Assembly (NCBI GenBank): GCA_002478955.1
Contig: DLKK01000009.1
Coordinates: 18,095-50,846 of the forward strand
Source: Treponema sp. UBA7590
GTDB taxonomy: Bacteria; Spirochaetota; Spirochaetia; Treponematales; Treponemataceae
Length of the DNA stretch: 32,752 nucleotides
Direction: 5' to 3'
The position numbers and the translations under genes are program-made. Of the stretch, positions 7,750 to 16,053 are shown one piece after another. The notes below the pieces were generated by a model. That model searched no databases. It saw only the letters and a list, made by a program, of their open reading frames with translations, and was not told the origin of the DNA. The stretch's first letter is position 1; the number at the start of each line of letters is the position of its first letter.

Positions 7750-7755
7750 TATAAT
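7750..7755 (+). promoter_or_regulatory. -10 box before the LolA-like gene
   Basis: TATAAT lies 12 bases before the ATG at 7768, in the 32-base gap after ftsH. No good -35 box is present at 17 bases (CTTACT) and no Shine-Dalgarno sequence lies between the box and the ATG. It would give a leader of only about six bases. Co-transcription with ftsH remains possible. Confidence 0.35.
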
Positions 7756-7767
7756 AAAATAAACTTT

Positions 7768-8451
7768 ATGAAAAAATACGCAAAATTTGCTGCTGGCGCT
7801 ATTGCTTTTTTCTTGTTTGCGACAGTGGCTTCTGCACAGGCAATTACAACCGCAAGTGCATATTTTAAGACTATTTCTGAATATTACGCGACTTTAAAAG
7901 ATTATGAGGCTGATTTTGACATTCGTGCAGACAAGCGCGATATGTCTGGAAAAGTTTCATACAAAAAACCGGATTTGCTGCGCATGGATTTTACTTCGCC
8001 GGCAGATCAGGTTATTGTTTTTAATGGTGATATGCTCACTGTTTATCTTCCGGAAGAAGCAGCCGTTCTTCAGCAGTCTGTGAAAACAGAAGGCTCTGGC
8101 AATGCGGCAAATTTGAACACGGCTCAGGGACTTTCTCTTTTGAGCCGTTATTATGTTGTGGCTTATGAAGTTGGACAGGAGCCTGTTCTGCTTGAGGAAG
8201 GTTCTTCTGAAAAAGTTGTTAAACTTGTTCTTTCAAGAAGAAATTCTTCAGAGGCGTTCCGTTACATTAAACTTGCAGTCAATGCGGAGACAAAACTTAT
8301 CCGTCGTGTTGAAGCTGCGACACCTCATGGTGAAACTTTTGTATTCAATTTTACAGGATATAAAATAAATTCTGATATTTCTGATCAGCGTTTTATTTAT
8401 GATCCGCCGTCATCTGCAAACAATTACAATAACTTTTTGTTTTCGGAGTAA
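7768..8451 (+). CDS. LolA-like outer-membrane lipoprotein carrier
   Basis: 227 residues. A signal peptide (1-23, cleavage after ASA) is followed by a periplasmic domain with the LolA/LolB pattern: an early YATLKDYEADFDIRA strand, then GKVSYKKPDLLRMDFTSPADQ, then a strand with VIVFNGDMLTVYLPE, which correspond to the G-x-x-x-x-x-x-P-x-x-x-R-x-x motif and following strands of LolA. LolA shuttles lipoproteins from the inner to the outer membrane. The start is set at the ATG that yields the signal peptide; an in-frame upstream start would add 12 residues and spoil it. The RodZ-like gene begins 7 bases after the stop. Family assignment is by motif, so another LolA-fold lipid carrier is possible. 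Confidence 0.75.
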   Translation: MKKYAKFAAGAIAFFLFATVASAQAITTASAYFKTISEYYATLKDYEADFDIRADKRDMSGKVSYKKPDLLRMDFTSPADQVIVFNGDMLTVYLPEEAAVLQQSVKTEGSGNAANLNTAQGLSLLSRYYVVAYEVGQEPVLLEEGSSEKVVKLVLSRRNSSEAFRYIKLAVNAETKLIRRVEAATPHGETFVFNFTGYKINSDISDQRFIYDPPSSANNYNNFLFSE

Positions 8452-8457
8452 AGTTTA

Positions 8458-9543
8458 ATGGAAAGTTATGGCGAAATTTTAAAAAAGGCGCGTGAATCCA
8501 AGAATATTGATAGAGAAACTGCCGCCCGTGAAACTTCGATTACTTATTCTTATGTTGTGGGATTAGAAGAAGAGGACGATAATGCTTTTCCGGGCGAAGC
8601 GTATATGCAGGGATTTATGCGAAATTATGCCGAATATCTTGGTGTAAATCCTGAGACTGTATTGACTTTGTATAAAAATAAAAAACTTCAGGAGGCACCA
8701 ATTCCTGAAAATCTTTATGTTCATGAAAAACCTGCATATTTTTGGCCACTGATTTCTTGCGGAATCGGGATTTTTGTCATAGCGATTTTTGCAGTTCTTC
8801 TTATCTTTATAATGAAGAAAAAAAATGCGACAACAGAAGATGTTGTCCTTGATAAAGAAAATACCTCAAAAAAATATGAGCTTACGGACAAGGCTTTGAC
8901 AACCCGACTCTATAAAGGTGACCAGATTATTTTTCCGGGCGTTCAGGGGCAGGTTGTGCTTACTGTAAGCGATACTCTTTCTCAGTTCGGGCTTCAATGT
9001 CCGGTTGGAACTTTGTACACTGATTTGGCGGAAGAATCTGAGCTTGATATAGATGGTGATTCAAACACAGATTTGATAGTCTATGTCTCAGATATTTCTT
9101 CAACAAATGAAGCGCGCGGAGCTGAAGTTAGAATTTTGAAGCGCGGTGAAGGTGCTTATATCTCTGCTGTTAGACAGGAAGAGATTCCGCTTGCCACAGA
9201 AGTTGAAAACAGGCACAAACAAGTTGTCATTCTTGAAGACAACCGGGCTTATCCATTCACGATTAATGCCAGTTTCCGCGGCGCATGCGAATTCCGCTAT
9301 AAAATTGACCGCCGTGACGCGATTGAAGCGTATTTTACAAGCGGCGAAGTTGCAACAATTACGGCAAATAACGGCGTTCGTCTTTGGATGTCTAACTGCA
9401 ATACTGTTAAGTTTGGCATTGTCGCGGACGCAAGAACTTACGATTTGGAAATTGGTAAGGCAGGACAGGTTTTGGCGGAAGACATCAAGTGGATAAAAGA
9501 CACTGACGGAAAGTACAAACTGGTGGTAATTGAACTTGACTAA
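8458..9543 (+). CDS. RodZ-like helix-turn-helix membrane protein
   Basis: 361 residues. The N-terminal 75 residues form an Xre-type helix-turn-helix of the RodZ kind (YGEILKKARESKNIDRETAA, then an F-P-G-E-A-Y-M-Q-G-F-M-R-N-Y-A-E-Y-L-G motif). One membrane helix spans about 94-119, followed by a basic KKKN stop-transfer. The remaining 240 residues are extracytoplasmic and beta-rich. RodZ links MreB to the cell-wall elongation machinery, but no mreB is in the window. A GGAG site overlaps the end of the LolA-like gene. The reading frame overlaps the rimO start by 14 bases. Some proteins of this layout are regulators rather than RodZ, so no symbol is given. Confidence 0.7.
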   Translation: MESYGEILKKARESKNIDRETAARETSITYSYVVGLEEEDDNAFPGEAYMQGFMRNYAEYLGVNPETVLTLYKNKKLQEAPIPENLYVHEKPAYFWPLISCGIGIFVIAIFAVLLIFIMKKKNATTEDVVLDKENTSKKYELTDKALTTRLYKGDQIIFPGVQGQVVLTVSDTLSQFGLQCPVGTLYTDLAEESELDIDGDSNTDLIVYVSDISSTNEARGAEVRILKRGEGAYISAVRQEEIPLATEVENRHKQVVILEDNRAYPFTINASFRGACEFRYKIDRRDAIEAYFTSGEVATITANNGVRLWMSNCNTVKFGIVADARTYDLEIGKAGQVLAEDIKWIKDTDGKYKLVVIELD

Positions 9544-11020
9544 ATTTTTTATAGATCAGCACGGATGTGCAAAAAATCAGGTTGATGGCGAACTTATTAT
9601 TAACAGGATGCTTAATCTTGGAATGGAACAGACTTTTGATGCAGCAGAAGCGGATTTTATAATCGTTAATTCCTGCGGTTTTATTGAATCTGCAAAAAAA
9701 GAATCTCTTGAGGCGGTTTATTCTGCAAAAAATCAGTATCCGAACGCAAAAATTCTGCTTACGGGTTGTCTTGCTGAACGTTATGCAAATACCTTGAAAG
9801 AGCAGTTGCCGGAAGCCGATGCGATTTTTGGAAATGGAAACCTTGATAAAATCGATGAGACTGTAAAATCAATGCTGAAAGGCGAACGCCCGGTTGAAAC
9901 GTATAAGCAGGAAGGCGTTTGTGTTGGAGAGCGTCGTGTTCTGCTTTCTTATCATGGAAGCGCATTTGTTAAAATTACGGAAGGTTGTTCTAACCATTGT
10001 TCGTTCTGCGCGATTCCTGTTATTCGCGGTGAACTTAGAAGCCGCCCTGCGTTGAGTATTGTAAATGAAATAAAGGATTTGTATTCCCGTGGCGTTGTTG
10101 AATTTAATCTTATTGGGCAGGATTTGGCGGCGTACGGAACTGGTGAAAATGACAATGTTTTTGGAACTGGTCGTCTTGCTTTGCCAAAGTGGGAAAATGG
10201 CAGAAATTTGGGAACAGATTCAGTTTCTGGGCTGGCGAAACTGCTGGAGATGATTTCTGCGTTGCCTGGGAAATTCATTGTGCGTCCGCTTTATATTCAT
10301 CCGGATCATTTTAACCGCGATATTCTTGCTGTTATGCAAAAAGACAAAAGACTTCTTCCGTATTTTGATATTCCTTTTCAGAGCGGAAGCGAAAACATTA
10401 TTCACAAGATGAACCGGAAGGGGAGCGCTGAGGAATATTTGCGGCTTGCTTCTGATATTCGGACGGCTTTGCCGGATGCAACTTTGCGCACAACATTCTT
10501 GACTGGTTTTCCAGGCGAGACTGATGAAGAGGCTTTGGAAACCGTTGAATTTTTGAAAAAGTTGGAAAGCGACTGGTCTGGATGTTTTCCATACAGCCGA
10601 GAGGAAGATACGCCCGCGTATTCAATGAAAAACCGCGTTAAGGCGAAAATTTCTAAAGCGCGCGCTGATGAGCTTGTTTCGGTTCAGGCGGAGATTACAA
10701 AGCGTCATCTTGCTGCCAGAGTTGGCAAAGAATATGATGTTTTAATAGAAGAAATTGTTAAAGGCGACGAAGGTCTTGCGATTGGCAGAGCATGGTTTCA
10801 AGCTCCAGAAGTTGACGGTTCCGTTGTTGTGCGCTACGAAAAAGAATTTGGAAATCAAAATGAACTTGTGAAACCGGGGCGTTTTGTGAAAGTCAGGGTT
10901 GAGGCAAGCAGCGATGTTGACCTTGATGCGATTTTGGTTGGTGATTCCCAGCTTAACAGCGGAAATGAAAGTTCAGGAACTGAAGCTTTGACTTATGCTA
11001 CGGAAAAAATCGACATTTAG
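9530..11020 (+). CDS. rimO: Ribosomal protein S12 methylthiotransferase RimO
   Basis: 496 residues versus about 430-450 in many RimO proteins. The MTTase N-terminal domain has cluster cysteines C13 (GCAKNQVDGE), C49 and C80. The radical-SAM domain has C153, C157 and C160 in CSNHCSFC, followed by IPVIRGELRSRP. A C-terminal TRAM-like region spans about 400-470. RimO methylthiolates the conserved Asp of ribosomal protein S12. An extra stretch about 203-235 and a tail after 470 explain the length. The start is a TTG inside the end of the RodZ-like gene (14-base overlap), with GGTGG just upstream; a second in-frame TTG lies 6 bases later. ftsH, lolA-like, rodZ-like and rimO thus appear to form one operon. 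Confidence 0.92.
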   Translation: MNLTKFFIDQHGCAKNQVDGELIINRMLNLGMEQTFDAAEADFIIVNSCGFIESAKKESLEAVYSAKNQYPNAKILLTGCLAERYANTLKEQLPEADAIFGNGNLDKIDETVKSMLKGERPVETYKQEGVCVGERRVLLSYHGSAFVKITEGCSNHCSFCAIPVIRGELRSRPALSIVNEIKDLYSRGVVEFNLIGQDLAAYGTGENDNVFGTGRLALPKWENGRNLGTDSVSGLAKLLEMISALPGKFIVRPLYIHPDHFNRDILAVMQKDKRLLPYFDIPFQSGSENIIHKMNRKGSAEEYLRLASDIRTALPDATLRTTFLTGFPGETDEEALETVEFLKKLESDWSGCFPYSREEDTPAYSMKNRVKAKISKARADELVSVQAEITKRHLAARVGKEYDVLIEEIVKGDEGLAIGRAWFQAPEVDGSVVVRYEKEFGNQNELVKPGRFVKVRVEASSDVDLDAILVGDSQLNSGNESSGTEALTYATEKIDI

Positions 11021-11070
11021 GCTGATTAAAAACTTGAGCATGAAATAAAAGTTTTGAGAAGAATCCTGCG

Positions 11071-11157
11071 CGGGATTGGAATGGTTGCGTAGCAAGTGCA
11101 AAAATTTTTTGAAGAAAAATTTTTGCACCGACCGTGAGGGTAGCCATGGAAAGCCCG
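11071..11157. repeat. Nested palindromic element with a 14-bp perfect hairpin upstream of the helicase gene
   Basis: A perfect 14-bp stem (11096-11109 with 11115-11128, beginning GTGCAAAAATTTTT) has a 5-base loop. Around it ATGG (11081-11084) can pair with CCAT (11144-11147), and CGGG (11071-11074) with CCCG (11154-11157), making a nested structure of about 87 bases that fills most of the rimO-helicase gap. It ends about 40 bases before the helicase ATG. The A/T run inside the stem differs from an ordinary terminator. It could be a REP-like element or an RNA structure in the leader. Confidence 0.5.
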
Positions 11158-11195
11158 TTTGCTGAAGAAATTTGCGCCCAAAAAAGGAAAAGAAA

Positions 11196-13520
11196 ATGGC
11201 ATTTGAATATCTTGAGTCGCTGAATCCGGAGCAGACGGAGGCGGTTACACATTCTGGTTCGCCGCTGCTGATTCTTGCTGGTGCGGGGTCGGGAAAAACC
11301 CGTGTGATTACAACAAAAATTGCGTATCTGATTCAGCATGAAAATGTTCAGCCGTGGTCGATTCTTGCGGTGACTTTTACAAAAAAGGCCGCGAATGAGA
11401 TGAAAGAGCGCGCGATAAAATTGGAGCCGCTGGCGGAACAGGCGCAGATAAAAACTTTTCACTCTTTTGGCGCGTGGTTTTTGCGGCGTTATGCGGAAGA
11501 GGCTGGGCTTGACCCGAATTTTACGGTTTACGACGATGACGATTCTGCTTCACTTATAATGAAGGCTGTGCCGGGAATGACAAAAAAGCAGGCGAATCTT
11601 GCGGCTCATAAAATTTCGCTTTGCAAGGATTATTGCCTTACGCCGGATGACAATCTTTCGGAGTTTGATAAAGATGGAAAACTTGCGGAAATTTATGCGG
11701 CTTACGAGCAGCGGCTAAAGGCGACTGGAAACGCGGATTTTGGCGATTTGATTATGCGTCCAGTTCAGATTATTGAAAAAAATGAGACAATACGGAACCA
11801 GATGCTGCACAGATTCCGCGTTATTATGGTTGATGAGTATCAGGATTCGAATGTTGCGCAGTTCCGGCTTTTGCAGGCGTTGAGCGGAGTCAAGGAAAAT
11901 TCCGGAACTTATGTCTGCGTTGTCGGCGATGATGACCAGTCGATTTATAAATTTCGCGGAGCGGAAGTTCAGAATATTTTGAAGTTTCCGAATCTTTTTC
12001 CGGGTACAAAAATTATACGGCTTGAAAGAAATTACCGCTCGACTGGAAAAATTCTTGCGGCGGCAGATGCGGTTGTCTCGAACAATACTGACCGGCTTGG
12101 AAAAACGCTTGTTGCGGCGCGCGGGGAAGGAACTGCGCCAGTTCTGGTCTTTCTTGAAAATCAGGATAAAGAGGCGGCTTTTTGCGCTCAGCTGATTCAG
12201 AAAGCGGTAGAAACTCAAAAGGCGCATTACAGCGATTTTGCCGTGCTTTACAGGACGAACGCGCAGTCGCTTGGGCTGGAAACTGAATTTTTGCACAAAA
12301 AAATCCCTTACGCGGTTGTCGGCTCATTGAAATTTTATGAGCGCGAGGAAATTAAAGACGCGCTGAGTTATCTTTCGCTTCTTGTGAATCCGCGCGATGA
12401 GCTTGCATTTGCCAGGATTGTGAACAAGCCTGTGCGTGGAATTGGCGAAAAATCGCAGGAAAAAATTGTTGCTGCCGCATATTCTTCGGTTGGAACTTTG
12501 ATTGAAAATTTGAATCTTTTGGATGCGGCTGAAAATTGCGCTGAAACTTTGTCAAAAAAGGCAAAGGAAGGGTTGAAGGATTTTTGTGCGATAATGAAAA
12601 AACTTCTGGGCGAGCTTGATGAAAAATCAAAGGAAATTCCAGAGGATTTTCAGGTGGATTTGCTTGCGGAAAGGGCAATTTCTTCGGTTGCGCCGGTTTC
12701 TGGAGATGTTGCTGATTCTGCTGGTTCAGGGAATGTGGCTCGCAGTAAAGCTGAGTTGCCGGGCGCTGAAAAAGATTTTGAGCGGCTTTCGGTTTTTATT
12801 CAGCGTGTTATTGAAGAGTCCGGGCTTGATGAATATCACAAAAGTCAGGATGAGATTGATGGAACAAACCGGATTCAGAACCTGCAGGAGTTGGTGAACA
12901 GCGCAGTTCCGTATCCTTATTCTCGGCGTGGATTGCTGGATTTTTTGGATTCAATTGAGCTGGACAGAAGCCTTGCGGAACAAAATGATGATTCTGCGGA
13001 TGCTGTAACTTTGATTACCTTGCACAATACGAAAGGATTGGAATTTAACCGCGTTATAATAACTGGTCTTGAAAATGGAATTTTCCCGCGCGAAGAAAAA
13101 GTTTGCGAGGAACTGGAAGAAGAGCGTCGCCTGTTTTACGTTGGAATTACGCGTGCAAAAAATGAGCTTTATATCACCAGTTGCGCAATGCGTCGTCTTT
13201 ACGGAAGGACACAGCCGATGATGCCGAGCCGTTTCCTTCTTGAGGCTGGAGATGTCTTTAATGTCATGGGACGAGTTCCTCTTTGTTATTCAAATGCGAA
13301 TGTTTCTGGCGGAGAAAAAGAGCTTTCTCCTAAGGCGGAACTGCTTGAAAAATGGAAAAAAGGTGTCCGCCTTTATAACGATGATTATGGTTACGGGCAA
13401 ATAGTGAAGAGTGATGCGGATTCCGGCGAAGTTGTTATTGAAGTCCAGTTTGAAAACGGCGAGCGCAAAAAGTTTATGCCTGAATATCAGGGCAAAAAAC
13501 TCGATATAATAAAAGACTGA
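11196..13520 (+). CDS. UvrD/PcrA-family 3'-5' DNA helicase
   Basis: 774 residues with the motifs of superfamily 1A helicases in order: Q-motif LNPEQTEAV, Walker A GAGSGKT (29-35), TFTKKAANEM (60-69), TFHSFG, Walker B DEYQD (213-217), GDDDQSIYKFRGA (244-256), RLERNYRST, VAVLYRTNAQS-like motif IV, TLHNTKGLEF and FYVGITRAK. These enzymes unwind DNA in excision repair and clear proteins or RNA polymerase from DNA. The length is slightly above 720-750, with an insertion about 490-530 rich in Ser, Ala, Val and Gly. The C-terminal tail has the YGYGQIV beta domain known from PcrA. The ATG at 11196 follows AAGGAAAAG; an upstream TTG would add 8 Lys-rich residues. UvrD, PcrA and Rep cannot be told apart with certainty here. 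Confidence 0.93.
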   Translation: MAFEYLESLNPEQTEAVTHSGSPLLILAGAGSGKTRVITTKIAYLIQHENVQPWSILAVTFTKKAANEMKERAIKLEPLAEQAQIKTFHSFGAWFLRRYAEEAGLDPNFTVYDDDDSASLIMKAVPGMTKKQANLAAHKISLCKDYCLTPDDNLSEFDKDGKLAEIYAAYEQRLKATGNADFGDLIMRPVQIIEKNETIRNQMLHRFRVIMVDEYQDSNVAQFRLLQALSGVKENSGTYVCVVGDDDQSIYKFRGAEVQNILKFPNLFPGTKIIRLERNYRSTGKILAAADAVVSNNTDRLGKTLVAARGEGTAPVLVFLENQDKEAAFCAQLIQKAVETQKAHYSDFAVLYRTNAQSLGLETEFLHKKIPYAVVGSLKFYEREEIKDALSYLSLLVNPRDELAFARIVNKPVRGIGEKSQEKIVAAAYSSVGTLIENLNLLDAAENCAETLSKKAKEGLKDFCAIMKKLLGELDEKSKEIPEDFQVDLLAERAISSVAPVSGDVADSAGSGNVARSKAELPGAEKDFERLSVFIQRVIEESGLDEYHKSQDEIDGTNRIQNLQELVNSAVPYPYSRRGLLDFLDSIELDRSLAEQNDDSADAVTLITLHNTKGLEFNRVIITGLENGIFPREEKVCEELEEERRLFYVGITRAKNELYITSCAMRRLYGRTQPMMPSRFLLEAGDVFNVMGRVPLCYSNANVSGGEKELSPKAELLEKWKKGVRLYNDDYGYGQIVKSDADSGEVVIEVQFENGERKKFMPEYQGKKLDIIKD

Positions 13521-13589
13521 TTCATGCGGAAAATCTCGTGCTTCAGCTGGAAGAAAATGTCTTGTATTAAAATTTTTGTCTGATTTTTT

Positions 13590-13617
13590 TTGAAAATTTG
13601 AAATTTCATGTTAAACT
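13590..13617 (+). promoter_or_regulatory. Possible promoter of the amylase gene
   Basis: TTGAAA (13590-13595), 16 bases, TAAACT (13612-13617), then 6 bases to the ATG. The -10 box matches 4 of 6. The remainder of the 103-base gap after the helicase gene is AT-rich and shows nothing else. The arrangement implies a leaderless message. Confidence 0.35.
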
Positions 13618-13623
13618 TATGAC

Positions 13624-15534
13624 ATGTGTTATTCAGAAGAATGGTTAGACAGCGTTTATAGCGACGGTTCAAAATATTTTGTAAATAATCCTTGCCCAAA
13701 AAAAGGTGAAACTGTAAAAATTGCTCTTCAAATGGAAGAAAATGCGTCTGTAAAAAATGTGTTTTTCTGCGGAAAAAAGAATGGCGTTGGCATTGACGTG
13801 AAAATGCTTAAAACTGGCTCAAAAAATGGGCTTTGCCGTTACGAAGGCGAAGTTACAATCTGGGAAGATGAATATTCGTATTATTTTGTTCTTGCCACAG
13901 AAAAATGCATATATTATTACACGCAGGACGGCGTAAAAACTTATATTCCTGATGAAGGAAGAAATTTCAGGATTCTTACAGATTATTTGCAGCCTGAATG
14001 GGTGAAAAACGCGGTATTTTATCAGATTTTTCCGGAAAGATTTTGCAATGGAAATCCGGAAATCAGCGTAAAGGACAATGAGTATCAATTTGAAGGTCAT
14101 CCTTCGATTCAGGTAAAAGATTGGAATCAAGTTCCTCAGGATTATTCAAAGGTTTTCTGCCTTGATTTTTATGGCGGCGATCTTATCGGTGTAAGGCAAA
14201 AAATTCCATATCTTAAGAAACTTGGCGTTACGGCGCTTTATTTGAACCCGATTTTTTATGCAGCAACTGTGCACAAATATGACTGTCTGGATTATTTTCA
14301 TGTTGATCCGCATTTTGGCGGAAACGAGGCTTTGCAGGATTTGATAGAAGAACTTCACAAGAACGACATGAAAATCATTCTGGATGTTTCAATAAATCAC
14401 ACAGGAACTGCAAACCGCTGGTTCAACAAAGATGGTGTGTTTTTCCCAAAATCAGAAGGTGCATACAACAATCCAAAGTCAGAGGAGCGCGAATATTATT
14501 TCTTTAATGCGGACAATACTTACAAATGCTGGTTTGATGTTCCTTCTCTTCCGACCTTGAATTATCAGAGCCAAAAATTAAGGAACCGGCTTTACCGGGA
14601 CAAAGATTCGGTTGTAAAAAAATGGCTTAAAAAACCTTATGGAATTGACGGTTGGCGTTTTGATGTTGCCGACACAATGGCTCGCAATGACAAGTTGCAG
14701 CTTCATCATGAAGTTTGGCCGGAAATTCGTAAAAGCATAAAAGAGGAAAATCCTGAAGCGTATATTCTTGCTGAAGACTGGACGGACTGCACTCAGTTTT
14801 TAAACGGAAACGAATGGGACAGCCCGATGAACTATTATATCTCGTGCAGGGCAATCCGCGGTTTTTACGGCCAAGTTGATTTCCATAATTCCCATGTTCC
14901 GGAGCTTAATTGCGTTCATTTTAAGTGGACGGCAAAGGATTTTTCAAATTGCGTCACAAAATATCTTGCGCGGCTGCCGTTTGTAATCCAGCAGAATCTG
15001 TTCAATCTTCTGGACAGCCACGATATTTCTCGTTTTCATAATGATAAAAACATGAAACCGGATTTTGTGCGCGGTGCGGTTATCCTGATTTTTACATTGC
15101 CGGGATGTACAAATGTTTATTATGGCGACGAGGCGGACATCGGCGGATATACAGAGACAATTGAAGGTTGCCGCTATCCTATGCCGTGGAACAAAGATAT
15201 TGAAAATCTCTCTGCATACAAACTGTACTCTTCCCTTTGCCACGTAAAAACTTCATCCGCGGCGTTCAAAGACGGCGGATTCAAAGTTGTTAGCGATGAC
15301 AATAATGTTTTTGCCTATGCGCGCTTTACGTCCGAGGAATTGTGGTTCACAGTTGTTTCCAGCGATGACCAGGAGCGCACAATCGATCTTCCTCTACGCA
15401 TTTTTGGAACAAATTTTGCGGAAAAAACGGCTCCTGCAACTGATGTGCTTGGAACATCGCTTGAATGTTCTGTTAAAAACGGCAAACTTAGTCTAAAAGT
15501 TCCGGCCGGCAAGGCATTTTTAATAAAAATGTAA
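13624..15534 (+). CDS. Cytoplasmic GH13 alpha-amylase (neopullulanase/cyclomaltodextrinase type)
   Basis: 636 residues and no signal peptide, so it should act inside the cell on imported maltodextrins. An N-terminal beta domain (about 1-120, CBM34-like) is followed by the catalytic barrel: AVFYQIFPERF (130-140), DVSINHT (254-260), GWRFDVAD with nucleophile D347, ILAEDW with acid/base E384, and LLDSHD with D467. A C-terminal beta domain ends the protein. The domain order fits GH13 subfamily 20 enzymes, which cut cyclodextrins, pullulan and maltooligosaccharides. The start lacks a Shine-Dalgarno sequence; a TAAACT box lies 6 bases before the ATG with TTGAAA 16 bases upstream of it. No transporter or regulator gene is adjacent. 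Exact specificity cannot be read from sequence. Confidence 0.9.
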   Translation: MCYSEEWLDSVYSDGSKYFVNNPCPKKGETVKIALQMEENASVKNVFFCGKKNGVGIDVKMLKTGSKNGLCRYEGEVTIWEDEYSYYFVLATEKCIYYYTQDGVKTYIPDEGRNFRILTDYLQPEWVKNAVFYQIFPERFCNGNPEISVKDNEYQFEGHPSIQVKDWNQVPQDYSKVFCLDFYGGDLIGVRQKIPYLKKLGVTALYLNPIFYAATVHKYDCLDYFHVDPHFGGNEALQDLIEELHKNDMKIILDVSINHTGTANRWFNKDGVFFPKSEGAYNNPKSEEREYYFFNADNTYKCWFDVPSLPTLNYQSQKLRNRLYRDKDSVVKKWLKKPYGIDGWRFDVADTMARNDKLQLHHEVWPEIRKSIKEENPEAYILAEDWTDCTQFLNGNEWDSPMNYYISCRAIRGFYGQVDFHNSHVPELNCVHFKWTAKDFSNCVTKYLARLPFVIQQNLFNLLDSHDISRFHNDKNMKPDFVRGAVILIFTLPGCTNVYYGDEADIGGYTETIEGCRYPMPWNKDIENLSAYKLYSSLCHVKTSSAAFKDGGFKVVSDDNNVFAYARFTSEELWFTVVSSDDQERTIDLPLRIFGTNFAEKTAPATDVLGTSLECSVKNGKLSLKVPAGKAFLIKM

Positions 15535-15562
15535 GCTGCTCCGCTCAATTTTAATTTTCCGT

Positions 15563-15596
15563 GGCAATTGCAGTCATTTTTGGGCTGCATTTTGCC
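15563..15596. terminator. Possible stem-loop terminator after the amylase gene
   Basis: GGCAA pairs with TTGCC (15563-15567 with 15592-15596), and after a small internal loop GCAG pairs with CTGC (15570-15573 with 15585-15588). The tail is AT-rich but has no strong T-run, so termination is uncertain. Confidence 0.35.
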
Positions 15597-15607
15597 ATTC
15601 AATTTTA

Positions 15608-15636
15608 TTGTATAAGCGGCAATTTTTTTTTATAAT
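15608..15636 (+). promoter_or_regulatory. Promoter of gatCAB
   Basis: TTGTAT (15608-15613), 17 bases, TATAAT (15631-15636), then only 6 bases to the gatC ATG. The -10 box is perfect and the -35 box matches in its TTG. No ribosome site lies in between, so a leaderless message is implied. Confidence 0.5.
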
Positions 15637-15642
15637 GAATAT

Positions 15643-15951
15643 ATGAGTACTCACAAACAAATTGACGAGGAGACGCTGAACAATCTCCTTTATCTTTCGC
15701 GCCTTTCTCCGGAAAGCACAAATCTTGAAACCTTAAAAAAACAGGTTGATGAAATTGTCGGATATTTCGATATTCTTTCAAAATACGATGACAGCGAAAA
15801 TCCGTATGATGCATATCCTTCAACAGAAGTGGAAAAACTTCGCGACGATACAGTTGTGCCAGGACTTGATATTTCCGATGTAAAAAAGATTACAGATGAA
15901 TTTATGGACGGATATTTCCAGGTTCCAAAAGTTCTTGGCGAGGGTGCTTAA
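15643..15951 (+). CDS. gatC: Glutamyl/aspartyl-tRNA amidotransferase subunit C
   Basis: 102 residues, the normal GatC size. It has the family pattern: an N-terminal helix with NNLLYLSRLSPESTNLE, an EIVGYFDILSKYD segment, a middle linker with the short N-P-Y-D motif, L-R-D-D at 66-69, and a C-terminal DGYFQVPKVLG-like end. GatC wraps around GatA and GatB and is needed for a stable GatCAB complex, which converts misacylated Glu-tRNAGln (and Asp-tRNAAsn) to the cognate amide. It is followed by gatA after about 100 bases and then gatB. No ribosome site precedes the ATG; a TATAAT box lies 6 bases upstream. Confidence 0.9.
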   Translation: MSTHKQIDEETLNNLLYLSRLSPESTNLETLKKQVDEIVGYFDILSKYDDSENPYDAYPSTEVEKLRDDTVVPGLDISDVKKITDEFMDGYFQVPKVLGEGA

Positions 15952-15959
15952 TATCAGGC

Positions 15960-16025
15960 GGGGGAAGTCTCCCCCTCGTTTGCACTTCGTTGCAAACTAC
16001 CCCTTCTCCTAGGGGCGTTGCCCCT
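15960..16025. repeat. Cluster of three short hairpins between gatC and gatA
   Basis: Three perfect hairpins follow one another: GGGGGA-AGTC-TCCCCC (15960-15975), GTTTGCA-CTTCGT-TGCAAAC (15978-15997) and AGGGGC-GTT-GCCCCT (16011-16025). CCCCT at 16000-16004 can also pair with AGGGG at 16011-16015. The GC content is far above the surroundings. This has the look of a dispersed intergenic repeat inserted inside an operon. It might also tune gatA expression relative to gatC. Confidence 0.6.
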
Positions 16026-16053
16026 AAAACCTCATTAATCTGAAGGAAAAATT

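Noticed and set aside
11715..12296. Minus-strand open frame of 193 codons
   Set aside because: It is antisense to the UvrD/PcrA gene and has no family features or ribosome site.
15960..16025. CRISPR array or tRNA gene
   Set aside because: The hairpins differ from one another, there are no regular spacers, and no cloverleaf can be drawn.
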